From: an uncultured Lachnospiraceae bacterium | Lineage (GTDB): Bacteria; Bacillota; Clostridia; Lachnospirales; Lachnospiraceae | Direction: 5' to 3' | Assembly: GCA_900317555.1 (NCBI GenBank) | Contig: ONHF01000013.1 | Coordinates: 57,140-121,139 of the forward strand | Length of the DNA: 64,000 bases | Shown: positions 18,618-27,568 of the stretch, piece after piece | How positions within the stretch are numbered: the first letter of the stretch is position 1 | Layout: each line of letters begins with the position of its first letter | The notes under the pieces: model-generated | The model's database searches: none | What the model was told of the DNA's origin: nothing | What the model saw: only the letters and a program-made list of their open reading frames with translations | Made by a program: the position numbers and the translations under genes

Positions 18618-19296
18618 TTATACAGCGGCGAAGCTGTTCTGCATGGAGGAGACAATCGCGAAGGAGCTTTTCTCGGGTGTTACCTATCCTTACGAGGTGC
18701 TGCCTTCGATTGAGGAGTTCATCGTACGGCTCGGCAGTACACTACCTGAAGAAATCTATGAAAAACGCGGTGAGAATATCTGGGTCGCCCGCAGCGCGCA
18801 CATTTATGAGAGCGCGTACATTGCCGGCCCCTGTATCATTGATGAGGGAGCGGAGCTGCGGCAGTGCGCGTTCATCCGCGGAAAGGCGATTGTCGGAAAA
18901 GGCTGCGTTGTCGGCAATTCCTGTGAACTGAAAAACGTCGTCCTTTTCAACAAGTGTGAGGTTCCGCACTATAATTATGTCGGAGACTCGGTCCTTGGTT
19001 TTCACGCGCATATGGGTGCCGGCTCCATTACATCCAACATTAAATCCGACAGGACCAATGTTGTGATTCATGACGGGAACGAAATTCTGGTGACAGGGCT
19101 TCGCAAGATGGGCGCTATGCTGGGCGACTATGTTGAAGTCGGCTGCAATTCCGTTCTGAATCCGGGGACGATGATCGGCGCGCACACGAATGTTTATCCC
19201 TTGTCCATGGTCCGCGGCTGTGTCCCGGCATGGCATATCTACAAGGACCGCGATCACGTGGTAGAGAAGCTGACCGATTCCGGCATCACTGACTGA
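18604..19296 (+). CDS. Left-handed beta-helix acyltransferase-like protein (GlmU C-terminal-like)
   Basis: A 230-residue protein with hexapeptide-repeat turns (residues about 65-200), such as IYESAYIAGPCIIDEGAELRQ, IVGKGCVVGN, and GDYVEVGCNSVLNPGTMIG. It also has the 'VPHYNYVGDSVLGFHAHMGA' stretch that parallels the UDP-GlcNAc acetyltransferase half of GlmU. The pyrophosphorylase domain is absent, replaced by about 60 N-terminal residues (FCMEETIAKELF...). Such free-standing proteins are common in Clostridia; the substrate is not established. The start at 18604 has AAGGAG and overlaps topB by 14 bases, implying coupling. Confidence 0.85.
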   Translation: MAVSDYTAAKLFCMEETIAKELFSGVTYPYEVLPSIEEFIVRLGSTLPEEIYEKRGENIWVARSAHIYESAYIAGPCIIDEGAELRQCAFIRGKAIVGKGCVVGNSCELKNVVLFNKCEVPHYNYVGDSVLGFHAHMGAGSITSNIKSDRTNVVIHDGNEILVTGLRKMGAMLGDYVEVGCNSVLNPGTMIGAHTNVYPLSMVRGCVPAWHIYKDRDHVVEKLTDSGITD

Positions 19297-19305
19297 GGTA
19301 CTGTT

Positions 19306-21132
19306 ATGGCGAACCTTGATCTCGCGTTTGTTCAGCTGTTCTGGGATCTGATGAACCGTAAAACCGGAGAGCTGGGAAAAGTTGAATTTCATCCGCAGAA
19401 GCCCTCTTATGATCTGTATGCCCCGGTCTCGCAGGCGTTCCCGCGAAGCACACCGGAAGAAGAAGGTGTAAGCTCTGCATATATTGCACGTTTTGTACAT
19501 AAGCTCCGGACATCGGAGCATGTGGCATTGCATGAGCTGATGATCCTGCGGCACGGGCATGTCATTTTCGAATGTGGATTCAACCCGTATATGCAGGGCA
19601 TCTGGCATGTGACTTACTCCATGTGTAAAAGCTTTACCGGAATGGTAGTCGGCCTCCTGATTGACGAAGGCAGACTGTCTCTGGAAGATCATGTTGCGGA
19701 GCTTTTATCCGATGAGCTCTCGCCGCTCTCGCTCCTTTCCAGAGTCCGTTATTCCGGGTTGAAAGTGCGGCACCTTCTCACCATGAGTTCCGGCGCGTCA
19801 TTCAATGAAGTCGGCGCGATTTCCGGTAACGACTGGGTAAAGGGCTTTTTTGAATCACAGGCGAAGTTCCCGCCGGGAGATCATTTTGAATACAACAGCA
19901 TGAACAGTTTCATCCTGTCCGCGATTGTCACGCATATCACAGGTAAAACCATGTTCGAGTACCTTTCCGGGAAACTGTTCGCGCCGATGGGTATCCGGAA
20001 GGTTTTCTGGGAAGTGTCTCCGACCGGCATTACAAAGGCAGGCTGGGGAATGTTCATCACGCAGGAGGATGCGGCGAAGCTCGGGCAGCTGTATCTGCAG
20101 GGTGGTGTCTGGAACGGACAACAGCTGATCTCAAAGGAATGGGTGCAGGCGTCTGTTTCTCCGCAGATTAAGACCGGCCGGGAAGACAATCCCGAATATG
20201 GTTATCATATCTGGATGAACGATGTCCCGGGGAGTTTTATGTACAACGGGATGCTGGGCCAGAATGTTTACATCTATCCGGACAAGGATATGGTTGTCGT
20301 TGTGAACGCGGGCAATGATGAAGTATTCGCGGGTGGGACGATGACGCGGATAATCCGGGAATTTCTGCCGGAAAGCTACCGGCCACAGGAGGAGCCGCTC
20401 TCGCCTGATCCTGCCGCTTATTCGCTTCTTATGAACGAAAAGCGCATCAGCGAGCATTCGGGGCCGGAATTCCCCCGGATTCTGCACGGCGGATGGGGAA
20501 GAGGGGGCCGCGTCCGCAGGTCAGATCTTTCGTTCCTGCAGGCGCTTGACGGCCGCAGATACGAGATGCATTCCAAGGGCATCGGACTCGCGCCTCTGAT
20601 TATGCAGGTTGTCCATAACAACTATACGAACGGCATCCGCTATCTTACTTTTTCCGTGCAGAAGGGCGTTCTGTATCTGCTTTTTCAGGAAGGAAACGAC
20701 CTGCACAGAATTCCTGTCGGATTCGGCCGGGGCAGACATACCGCTGTCAATTTAAACGGCGAGGAATATCTTGTCGGCACGATCGGAAGATTCGGACGGA
20801 ATGAAGACGGGCTTGCTGTCCTGACGCTACGCATCGCTTTTATCGAAGAGGCGACGGAGCGGAAACTTAAAATTGTTTTTACGGATCCGGAACATATCCG
20901 GCTGTACTGGAGCGAGACGCCGGGCAATAGCATTATTTCCGATACGCTGGAAATGATCACGACAGGCAGCGGAAATGTGAATCCGTTTGTCGGAAATCTG
21001 CTCACCAAAGTCTCGCCGCTTCTGCTCCGGGACGCGACGCAGCGCTCGATTGAACCGGTGGAAGACGCGGTGCTTGTACCTGATGACAGGACCGGTAACG
21101 CTGGCAGCGAAAGGAAGGAGAAAACACAATGA
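19306..21132 (+). CDS. Serine hydrolase of the class C beta-lactamase fold with an extra C-terminal domain
   Basis: The 608-residue protein carries the active-site serine motif SxxK as SMCK in TYSMCKSFTGM (about residues 106-109) and a YxN-like FEYNSMNSF near residue 190. 'GTMTRIIREF' ends the penicillin-binding fold near residue 355. Family members are esterases, D-aminopeptidases or beta-lactamase-related hydrolases. There is no signal peptide, so it should be cytosolic, which argues against antibiotic hydrolysis. The last 240 residues form a beta-rich region I do not recognise. The stop overlaps the PNP start (ATGA). Confidence 0.8.
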   Translation: MANLDLAFVQLFWDLMNRKTGELGKVEFHPQKPSYDLYAPVSQAFPRSTPEEEGVSSAYIARFVHKLRTSEHVALHELMILRHGHVIFECGFNPYMQGIWHVTYSMCKSFTGMVVGLLIDEGRLSLEDHVAELLSDELSPLSLLSRVRYSGLKVRHLLTMSSGASFNEVGAISGNDWVKGFFESQAKFPPGDHFEYNSMNSFILSAIVTHITGKTMFEYLSGKLFAPMGIRKVFWEVSPTGITKAGWGMFITQEDAAKLGQLYLQGGVWNGQQLISKEWVQASVSPQIKTGREDNPEYGYHIWMNDVPGSFMYNGMLGQNVYIYPDKDMVVVVNAGNDEVFAGGTMTRIIREFLPESYRPQEEPLSPDPAAYSLLMNEKRISEHSGPEFPRILHGGWGRGGRVRRSDLSFLQALDGRRYEMHSKGIGLAPLIMQVVHNNYTNGIRYLTFSVQKGVLYLLFQEGNDLHRIPVGFGRGRHTAVNLNGEEYLVGTIGRFGRNEDGLAVLTLRIAFIEEATERKLKIVFTDPEHIRLYWSETPGNSIISDTLEMITTGSGNVNPFVGNLLTKVSPLLLRDATQRSIEPVEDAVLVPDDRTGNAGSERKEKTQ

Positions 21133-21950
21133 CCGAAGAAACCAGAAAATACCTTGCGATAATCAGAGAACGGACAGATTTTGTACCGAAGGTCGCGCTC
21201 ACACTCGGCTCCGGCCTTGGCGGATTCGCCGATACCATTCAGAATCCCATCGTGATTCCTTATACAGATCTGCCCGGCTTTCCGGTTTCCACTGCCCCCG
21301 GACATGAAGGTAAATTCATCATGGGAATGATCGGCGATGTTCCGGTCATCTGCATGAAAGGCCGCGTGCACAGCTATGAAGGTTATTCACCGGAGCAGGT
21401 GTGCGCGCCCGCAAGGGTCATGCAGGCTATGGGCGCACAGATTCTGTTTCTGACAAACGCGGCAGGCGGCTCCAAGAGCACCTATCATCCGGGGACGCTG
21501 GCGCTTGTAACCGATCATGTCTCCCTGTTTATCAGGAATCCTCTGATCGGACCCAATGATGAGGAAGAGGGTGTGCGTTTTCCGGATATGACACAAGTTT
21601 ATGACGCGCAGCTGCGGGAAATGATTCAGAAGACGGCAGCGGAGCTTTCGATTCCTCTTGACACCGGCGTTTATGTACAGCTCAGCGGTCCTTCGTTTGA
21701 AACACCGTCCGAGATCCGGCTTCTTTCACAGCTTGGTGTAACTCTTTTCGGGATGAGTACCGTGCAGGAGGCCATTGCTGCAAGACATATGGGAATGAAG
21801 GTCTGCTGCATCTCTCTGGTTTCCAACCTCGCGGCAGGCATCTCGGGAAACAAGCTGACATCCGAAGAGGTCGAGGCGGCAGGAAAGGCGGCAGAACCGC
21901 TGTTTACAAAGCTCGTCACCGAGTCCATCAAGGGAATGAAGAATATTTAA
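21129..21950 (+). CDS. Purine-nucleoside phosphorylase (trimeric, class II)
   Basis: Phosphorolysis of (deoxy)inosine and guanosine to base and (deoxy)ribose-1-phosphate in purine salvage. The 273-residue sequence has the N-terminal LTLGSGLGGFA phosphate loop and the KGRVHSYEGYSPEQV segment. LTNAAGGSKSTYHPGTL lies near residue 113 and the base-binding GPSFETPSEIR near 190. GMSTVQEAIAARHMG is typical of the PNP/MTAP family. Strong AAGGAAGGAG precedes the ATG. The next gene may act on purine-nucleoside derivatives, suggesting a small nucleoside-salvage cluster. Confidence 0.92.
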   Translation: MTEETRKYLAIIRERTDFVPKVALTLGSGLGGFADTIQNPIVIPYTDLPGFPVSTAPGHEGKFIMGMIGDVPVICMKGRVHSYEGYSPEQVCAPARVMQAMGAQILFLTNAAGGSKSTYHPGTLALVTDHVSLFIRNPLIGPNDEEEGVRFPDMTQVYDAQLREMIQKTAAELSIPLDTGVYVQLSGPSFETPSEIRLLSQLGVTLFGMSTVQEAIAARHMGMKVCCISLVSNLAAGISGNKLTSEEVEAAGKAAEPLFTKLVTESIKGMKNI

Positions 21951-21981
21951 GAGCTCTTCCCGGAAAGGAAGTTTGAAATAT

Positions 21982-23319
21982 ATGTACCGGTTTTATAACG
22001 CAAGAATCCTCACAATGGCAAATCCGGATAAGCCGGATATCTTCATGGGAACTGTTTATGTGCAGGATGATAAGATTCTTGCCGCAGTGCGCGGTGACAG
22101 TGAAGAAAGCCTGCCGCTGCAGGTTCGTAAAGAAGTAGAAGAAGCGCGGCTTCAGAATACACTGACCAGCATTGACTGCGGTGGGAATCTTCTGATGCCC
22201 GGTTTCAAAGACGCGCACACGCATTCCGCAATGACGTTTCTGCGCTCTTCCGCGGACGATATGCCGCTGCAGGCCTGGCTGAACGAACAGGTTTTTCCGT
22301 ATGAAGCAAAGCTTTTGCCCGAAGATATCCGGGAACTTTCAAAGCTTGCCATTCTCGAGTATCTGACCAGCGGCATCACCTGCGCGATGGAAATGTATCT
22401 GACGCCGGAAACGATCGCGGAAGCGTTTCGCGATATGGGGATGCGCCTGGTGCAGGTCGGGGGCGTCAACAACTTCAGTCAGTCGCCTGCCCTGCTCGAA
22501 AAATGGTACAACGAGCTGAACGGCCGGGACCCTCTGACATCTTTCCGGCTTGGCTTCCATGCGGAGTATACCTGCAGCGAAGAGCTCATTGAACAGATCG
22601 CCGCGCTCGCGCACAAGTACAAGGCGCCGGTTTATACGCATATCAGCGAGACAGACGCGGAGACGAAAGGCTGCATGGATCGTTACGGCAAAACACCTGT
22701 CGCTTTCCTTGCAGACAAGGGAATCTTTGATTACGGCGGCGCCGGCTATCATCTGGTGCATACGACCGAGGAAGACCGGGATATCCTGCTCCGGAAAAAA
22801 ATCTGCGTCGTGACAAACCCCGGCTCCAACACAAAGCTGGCGAGCGGTATCGCGCCGATTGCGGAATACTTAAAGCTCGGCATTCCGGTCGGTATCGGCA
22901 CGGACGGCCCGGCTAGCAATAACTGCCTTGATATGTTCCGCGAAATGTTCCTTGTAACCGGTCTTGCCAAGCTTTCCCTTGGAGATGCAGCTGCAGTGCC
23001 GGCTTACGAAGTCCTGAAGATGGCAACGACCAACGGTGCCAGAATCATGGGCCTGCCGGAAACCGACTGCATTGCGGCAGGAAAGCAGGCAGATCTGATT
23101 CTGCTCGATTTGCGGCAGCCGAACATGCAGCCCGTCAATAATGTCGCGAGCAACATTGTCTACAGCGGCAGCAAGCAGAACGTACAGATGACCATGGTCG
23201 CCGGTAAAATTCTATACGATTGTTTTGACGGTAAACAGACCTTCCATACCAGATGGCAGCCGGAAGAAATCTATGAAAACTGCGAAAAGATCCGGAACCG
23301 GATCTTTTCAGGAGACTGA
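21982..23319 (+). CDS. Amidohydrolase family protein (SAH/MTA or nucleoside deaminase-like)
   Basis: Zinc-dependent hydrolase of the chlorohydrolase/MtaD branch. The metal site MPGFKDAHTHSAMTF is near residue 75, GFHAEYTCSEEL near 190, THISETDAE near 220, and GIGTDGPASNNCLDMF near 308. These fit S-adenosylhomocysteine or methylthioadenosine deaminases and guanine-deaminase relatives; sequence alone does not decide. The frame opens at a TTG (21973), but the ATG at 21982 has better spacing from AAGGAAG. Location directly after PNP fits purine-nucleoside salvage. 445 residues, full length. Confidence 0.85.
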   Translation: MYRFYNARILTMANPDKPDIFMGTVYVQDDKILAAVRGDSEESLPLQVRKEVEEARLQNTLTSIDCGGNLLMPGFKDAHTHSAMTFLRSSADDMPLQAWLNEQVFPYEAKLLPEDIRELSKLAILEYLTSGITCAMEMYLTPETIAEAFRDMGMRLVQVGGVNNFSQSPALLEKWYNELNGRDPLTSFRLGFHAEYTCSEELIEQIAALAHKYKAPVYTHISETDAETKGCMDRYGKTPVAFLADKGIFDYGGAGYHLVHTTEEDRDILLRKKICVVTNPGSNTKLASGIAPIAEYLKLGIPVGIGTDGPASNNCLDMFREMFLVTGLAKLSLGDAAAVPAYEVLKMATTNGARIMGLPETDCIAAGKQADLILLDLRQPNMQPVNNVASNIVYSGSKQNVQMTMVAGKILYDCFDGKQTFHTRWQPEEIYENCEKIRNRIFSGD

Positions 23320-23324
23320 GCCAT

Positions 23325-25064
23325 ATGCAGCCGGCCATGGTTTTTCTCTGTGTGCTGACCTTTCTTATTGCAGCGGCTTACATTGCCGGCAGCGCGAACC
23401 GCAAACGGGAAGATGATGCTCTTTTGAAAAAGCTTGCCGACTCTTTTGGAAAGAGACCGGACAAAAAGATACCCGGGGAACGCAGTCGTCATCTGGACGG
23501 TTATTATAAGGCGCATCCTGAACCGGTTCCCGGGGGAATTGACGACATCACCTGGAATGATCTGGAGCTTTCGCTTGTGCTGCAAAGAACCGATACCACG
23601 AGAAGCTCTGCCGGAGAAGAGTACCTTTACTATGCTCTGCGCACGGCAAAAAGATTGTCCGCAAGGGAACGTGAGGTACTGGACTATCTGACAGTCAGCG
23701 CGTCTTCTTCCGAAAGATCGAAGCTGCAGTTTCTTCTTTCAAAGCTTGGAGATACTGGGCATTATTCGCTGTATGATTATCTGGAAAAACTAAAGGACGC
23801 GCCGCGAAGAGGGCCTTTGCGAGACCTTCCCGCGATTCTGTTTCCCTTTGCCGGCGTCGCATTTATGTTTGTTAATGTTCCGGCAGGCGTCCTGTGCCTG
23901 CTGTTGTCTTTTCTGTTCAGCACAGTCACGTATTTCCGGGACAAGGCGGAGATCCTGCCCTATATCACCTGTCTGCAGTATATCCTGCGCCTTTCTTCCT
24001 GCGGTGAAAGGCTTTCCGCAGCCGGCAAGACATCGGAATGCCTGCAGCTGCAGGCAATGGCGGCAGAAATCGGTCAGGCAGCAGCGCCGCTTGCTTCGCT
24101 GCGCAGAGGTTCTTTCCTGCTGATGTCTCCTGCAGGGGCAGCCGGTCCTGCCGACTTTGTGCTGGATTACCTGCGAATCCTGTTTCATCTGGATCTGATC
24201 AAGTTTTCGTCGCTGATGCGCGGTATTCTCGGCCACGAGGGAGATATCGACAGGCTGATCACATTGACAGGCTGTCTGGACATGCTGATCAGCACAGCGT
24301 CTTTCCGGAAGAGTCTCCCGTACTGGTGTCTTCCCGATTTCTCCGGAGAAGACGGGGCAGGATCTGTTTTTCTGGATGTCAGAGAGCTTTATCACCCGCT
24401 TCTTTCGAAGGCGGTGCCAAATGATCTGCAGACAGACAGGAATATTCTCCTGACAGGCTCAAACGCCAGCGGCAAGTCAACCTTTCTGAAGGCGGCAGCT
24501 ATCTGCGCGCTTTTGGGGCAGGCTCTTGATACCTGTCCCGCGGCTTCTTACAGGGCGCCGGAATATACAATCATGACCTCGATGGCACTTCGGGACAGTA
24601 TACAGAACGGCCAGAGTTATTTTATCGCCGAAATCCAATCGCTGAAACGGATACAGGATGCGGCGAAGGAATCGGACGGCAGGCCGGTTCTCTGCTGCAT
24701 TGATGAAGTCCTCCGGGGAACAAACACGATTGAACGGATTGCCGCTTCAACTAAAATACTGGAAAGCTTTTCCGGACTTCCTGTTTTGTGTTTTGCCGCA
24801 ACGCACGATATCGAGCTTACGTCTCTGCTGCAAGGGTATGATAATTATCATTTTGAAGAAGAGCTGGAGCGTGGCGATGTCGTGTTCTCCTATAAGCTGC
24901 GGCGCGGTCCAGCGGATACACGAAACGCGATCCGGCTTCTTCGCGCGGCAGGTTTCCCGAACGCCGTGACGGACGGTGCGGCGGAGATGGCCGGACACTT
25001 TGAAAAGACGGGACACTGGCTGAATATGCAAACCGGAGATGAAAAACAATGCAGAATGTCATAA
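23325..25064 (+). CDS. Membrane-anchored MutS-like ATPase
   Basis: 579 residues with the C-terminal ATPase of the MutS family: Walker A LTGSNASGKSTF near residue 376, CCIDEVLRGTNTIERIAAS as Walker B/signature near 461, and FAATHDIEL near 492. It has no mismatch-recognition domain. The N-terminus is hydrophobic (MVFLCVLTFLIAAAYIAGSA), and two more hydrophobic stretches lie around residues 165-205 (LPAILFPFAGVAFMFV; LCLLLSFLFSTVTYF). It is therefore probably anchored with a cytosolic ATPase. This group is not a repair MutS; the true mutS is at 34886. Function is unknown. The end overlaps rnhA by 16 bases. Confidence 0.83.
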   Translation: MQPAMVFLCVLTFLIAAAYIAGSANRKREDDALLKKLADSFGKRPDKKIPGERSRHLDGYYKAHPEPVPGGIDDITWNDLELSLVLQRTDTTRSSAGEEYLYYALRTAKRLSAREREVLDYLTVSASSSERSKLQFLLSKLGDTGHYSLYDYLEKLKDAPRRGPLRDLPAILFPFAGVAFMFVNVPAGVLCLLLSFLFSTVTYFRDKAEILPYITCLQYILRLSSCGERLSAAGKTSECLQLQAMAAEIGQAAAPLASLRRGSFLLMSPAGAAGPADFVLDYLRILFHLDLIKFSSLMRGILGHEGDIDRLITLTGCLDMLISTASFRKSLPYWCLPDFSGEDGAGSVFLDVRELYHPLLSKAVPNDLQTDRNILLTGSNASGKSTFLKAAAICALLGQALDTCPAASYRAPEYTIMTSMALRDSIQNGQSYFIAEIQSLKRIQDAAKESDGRPVLCCIDEVLRGTNTIERIAASTKILESFSGLPVLCFAATHDIELTSLLQGYDNYHFEEELERGDVVFSYKLRRGPADTRNAIRLLRAAGFPNAVTDGAAEMAGHFEKTGHWLNMQTGDEKQCRMS

Positions 25065-25567
25065 TCTACAGTGACGGCGCCGCCAGAGGCAATCCGAACG
25101 GCCCCGGAGGTTACGGAACGGTTATCCAGTATACGGATACTTCGGGTACTTTACATGAAAAAGAGCTTTCCGAGGGATTTAATCCGACGACCAATAACAG
25201 GATGGAACTTCTTGGAGCGATCGCGGGACTTGAAGCTCTGCGTTTTCCCTGTCATGTAGATCTGTATTCCGATTCGAGTTATCTGGTCAATTCGTTCAAC
25301 AGCCACTGGATCAGCGGCTGGATGAAAAACGGCTGGAAAACAGCTTCCGGCCAGCGGGTGAAAAATCAGGATCTGTGGCGCAGACTTCTTTCCGCCATGG
25401 AACCGCATGAAGTCGTTTTCCACTGGGTTAAAGGGCATAACGGACATGAAGGGAATGAACGCTGCGACAGGCTGGCCACATCGGCCGCGGACGCGCAGAC
25501 ACAGAAAAAGCCCAATCTGGAAATTCTGCAGATCCCGCAGCACAGCAGGAATAAGAACAAGGAGTAA
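25049..25567 (+). CDS. rnhA: Ribonuclease HI
   Basis: Cleaves the RNA strand of RNA-DNA hybrids. The 172-residue protein carries the four catalytic acidic residues in order: YSDGAARGNPNGPGG (Asp near 9), NNRMELLGAIAG (Glu), LYSDSSYLVN (Asp) and NERCDRLATSAA (Asp), with the handle-like HWVKGHNGHEGN. About 15-20 extra C-terminal residues extend past the usual end. The start lies inside the 3' end of the MutS-like gene, with GGAG at good distance. dut follows after eight bases. Confidence 0.95.
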   Translation: MQNVIIYSDGAARGNPNGPGGYGTVIQYTDTSGTLHEKELSEGFNPTTNNRMELLGAIAGLEALRFPCHVDLYSDSSYLVNSFNSHWISGWMKNGWKTASGQRVKNQDLWRRLLSAMEPHEVVFHWVKGHNGHEGNERCDRLATSAADAQTQKKPNLEILQIPQHSRNKNKE

Positions 25568-25575
25568 CAAGTAGA

Positions 25576-26013
25576 ATGGAAATTAAGTTCCGGCGTCTTA
25601 CGCCAACAGCCAGAATCCCCAGCAGGGGAAGCAGCAGCGCCGCTGGATACGATCTGTATGCCGATCTCGAACAGGATACAGTGATTCCGCCGCATAAGAC
25701 CGTTATGATCTCATCGGGACTTGCAATGGAAATTCCGGAAGGATATTTCGGCGCCATTTTTGCCAGAAGCGGCCTTGCCGCAAAGGAACAGCTCCGGCCT
25801 GGAAACTGTGTCGGCGTTGTTGACAGTGATTACAGGGGACCATGGATGATCCCGCTGCATAATGATTCGGAAGAGACAAGAACCGTAACGCCCGGCGAGC
25901 GGATCGCGCAGATGGTCGTCATACCGTTTCTTCCCGTTGAATTTAAAGAAGCCGAGGCGCTTTCGGACACGGCACGCGGCAGCAGCGGTTTCGGCTCTAC
26001 AGGCAGGAACTGA
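25576..26013 (+). CDS. dut: Deoxyuridine 5'-triphosphate nucleotidohydrolase (dUTPase)
   Basis: Hydrolyses dUTP to dUMP and pyrophosphate, keeping uracil out of DNA and feeding dTMP synthesis. The 145-residue trimeric-type protein shows all five motifs: AGYDLYAD, FARSGLA, GVVDSDYRGPW, GERIAQMV and the C-terminal RGSSGFGSTGRN arm that closes over the active site. The ATG follows AAGGAG at 11 bases. It lies after rnhA in a DNA-maintenance pair. Confidence 0.96.
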   Translation: MEIKFRRLTPTARIPSRGSSSAAGYDLYADLEQDTVIPPHKTVMISSGLAMEIPEGYFGAIFARSGLAAKEQLRPGNCVGVVDSDYRGPWMIPLHNDSEETRTVTPGERIAQMVVIPFLPVEFKEAEALSDTARGSSGFGSTGRN

Positions 26014-26028
26014 AAAACTGCCGGCGGC

Positions 26029-26057
26029 TTGTAATGCGCAGTATCCGGGCATATACT
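26029..26057 (+). promoter_or_regulatory. Candidate promoter before gltX
   Basis: TTGTAA (26029-26034) and TATACT (26052-26057) with a 17-base spacer, 54 bases ahead of the gltX ATG and just after the dut stop. No T-box leader fits in the 97-base gap. Confidence 0.6.
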
Positions 26058-26110
26058 GAACCGGTATCATGGGAGGCTATAGACGCGCCCCTAATTGGAA
26101 AGGAAGAGGA

Positions 26111-27568
26111 ATGGCAGAGAAAATCAGAACAAGATACGCACCATCACCGACAGGCAGAATGCATGTCGGCAATCTAAGAACCGCGCTTTACGCATACCTG
26201 ATCGCGAAGCATGAAGGCGGAGATTTTATTCTCCGCATAGAAGACACAGATCAGAAACGGGAGATGGAAGGCGCGGTTGAAATCATCAAGCATACCATGC
26301 AGGAGACCGGCCTCATACCGGATGAAAGCCCGGAACTTGGCGGTCCTGTCGGTCCGTACGTGCAGTCCGAACGGGTAAAGAGCGGACTGTATATGAAATA
26401 CGCAAAAATGCTCGTCGAAAAGGGCGAAGCGTACTACTGCTTCTGCACACAGGAGCGGCTCGACTCCCTCAAGCAGGTCGTGGACGGAAAAGAAATCAGT
26501 GTCTATGACAAGCATTGCCTGCATCTTTCAAAAGAAGAGGTCGAAGCGAATCTTGCGGCCGGAAAACCCTTCGTTATCCGGCAGAATAATCCGCTGGAAG
26601 GCACAACGACTTTTCACGACGAGCTTTATGGTGATATCACGGTCGAAAATAAAGAACTGGATGATATGATTCTGATCAAATCAGACGGGTATCCCACTTA
26701 CAATTTCGCGAATGTCGTTGATGATCACCTGATGGGGATCACGCATGTAGTTCGCGGCAATGAATATATTTCTTCTTCTCCAAAGTACAACCGCCTGTAT
26801 GACGCATTCGGCTGGGAAGTCCCGAAATACATCCACTGCCCGCTGATTACGGATGCCGACCATAAAAAGCTTTCCAAGCGATCCGGCTATTCCTCTTATG
26901 AGGATCTGATCGAACAGGGCTTTCTTCCGGAGGCGGTAGTCAATTTCATCGCTCTTCTTGGCTGGTCACCGGAAAATGACAACGAGATTTTCTCTCTGGA
27001 TGAGCTCGTCAAAGTGTTTGATTATCATAGAATCGGTAAGTCGCCTGCTGTATTCGATTACACGAAGCTGCGCTGGATGAACGGAGAGTATCTGCGCAGG
27101 ATGGACCCGGAGAAATTCTATGAGAAGGCTCTGCCGTATCTGCGGAAGGTCATTCACAAGAACAACCTTGACCTGAAAACCATCGCAGAGCTTGTCCGCA
27201 CCAGAATCGAGATTTTCCCGGATATGGAAGAGATGGTTTCTTTCTTTGAAGAGCTTCCGGAATACAGCGCGGATCTTTTCGAGAACAAGAAACAAAAAGC
27301 GACAAAGGAGAACTCTCTGCAGATTCTGGAGGAGCTCCTGCCATTATTCGAGTCCGCGGAAAAATTTACAAACGACGCGCTCTTTGAGATTATCGCGGCG
27401 TATGCCGAAGCGCACGGTTTCAAGAACAAGACCGTCATCTGGGCTGTCCGTATCGCAGTTTCCGGAAGAGAAGTCACCCCTGCAGGCGCTACGCAGATCA
27501 TGGAGATTCTTGGTAAGGAGGAATCTCTGTTCAGAATCCGGAAAGCCATTTCTCTTCTTGGCGCTTAA
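26111..27568 (+). CDS. gltX: Glutamate--tRNA ligase
   Basis: Class I aminoacyl-tRNA synthetase charging tRNA-Glu (and, in many Firmicutes, tRNA-Gln before amidation). The 485-residue protein has the HIGH-type motif in [19 protein letters not shown] (residues 10-28) and the KMSKS equivalent [11 protein letters not shown] (252-262). The Rossmann domain and a C-terminal helical anticodon-binding part ([18 protein letters not shown]) are intact. The frame is open from 26069, but the ATG at 26111 with AGGAAGAGGA just upstream gives the normal N-terminus. Confidence 0.96.
   Translation: MAEKIRTRYAPSPTGRMHVGNLRTALYAYLIAKHEGGDFILRIEDTDQKREMEGAVEIIKHTMQETGLIPDESPELGGPVGPYVQSERVKSGLYMKYAKMLVEKGEAYYCFCTQERLDSLKQVVDGKEISVYDKHCLHLSKEEVEANLAAGKPFVIRQNNPLEGTTTFHDELYGDITVENKELDDMILIKSDGYPTYNFANVVDDHLMGITHVVRGNEYISSSPKYNRLYDAFGWEVPKYIHCPLITDADHKKLSKRSGYSSYEDLIEQGFLPEAVVNFIALLGWSPENDNEIFSLDELVKVFDYHRIGKSPAVFDYTKLRWMNGEYLRRMDPEKFYEKALPYLRKVIHKNNLDLKTIAELVRTRIEIFPDMEEMVSFFEELPEYSADLFENKKQKATKENSLQILEELLPLFESAEKFTNDALFEIIAAYAEAHGFKNKTVIWAVRIAVSGREVTPAGATQIMEILGKEESLFRIRKAISLLGA

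Noticed and set aside
19306-21132. Beta-lactamase conferring antibiotic resistance
   Set aside because: The protein has no export signal and the fold covers esterases and peptidases; resistance cannot be claimed.
26014-26110. T-box or other riboswitch ahead of gltX; the leuB and ilvD leaders (4631-4695, 5812-5874) were checked the same way
   Set aside because: The gaps are 100 bases or less and contain no T-box specifier or antiterminator pattern.
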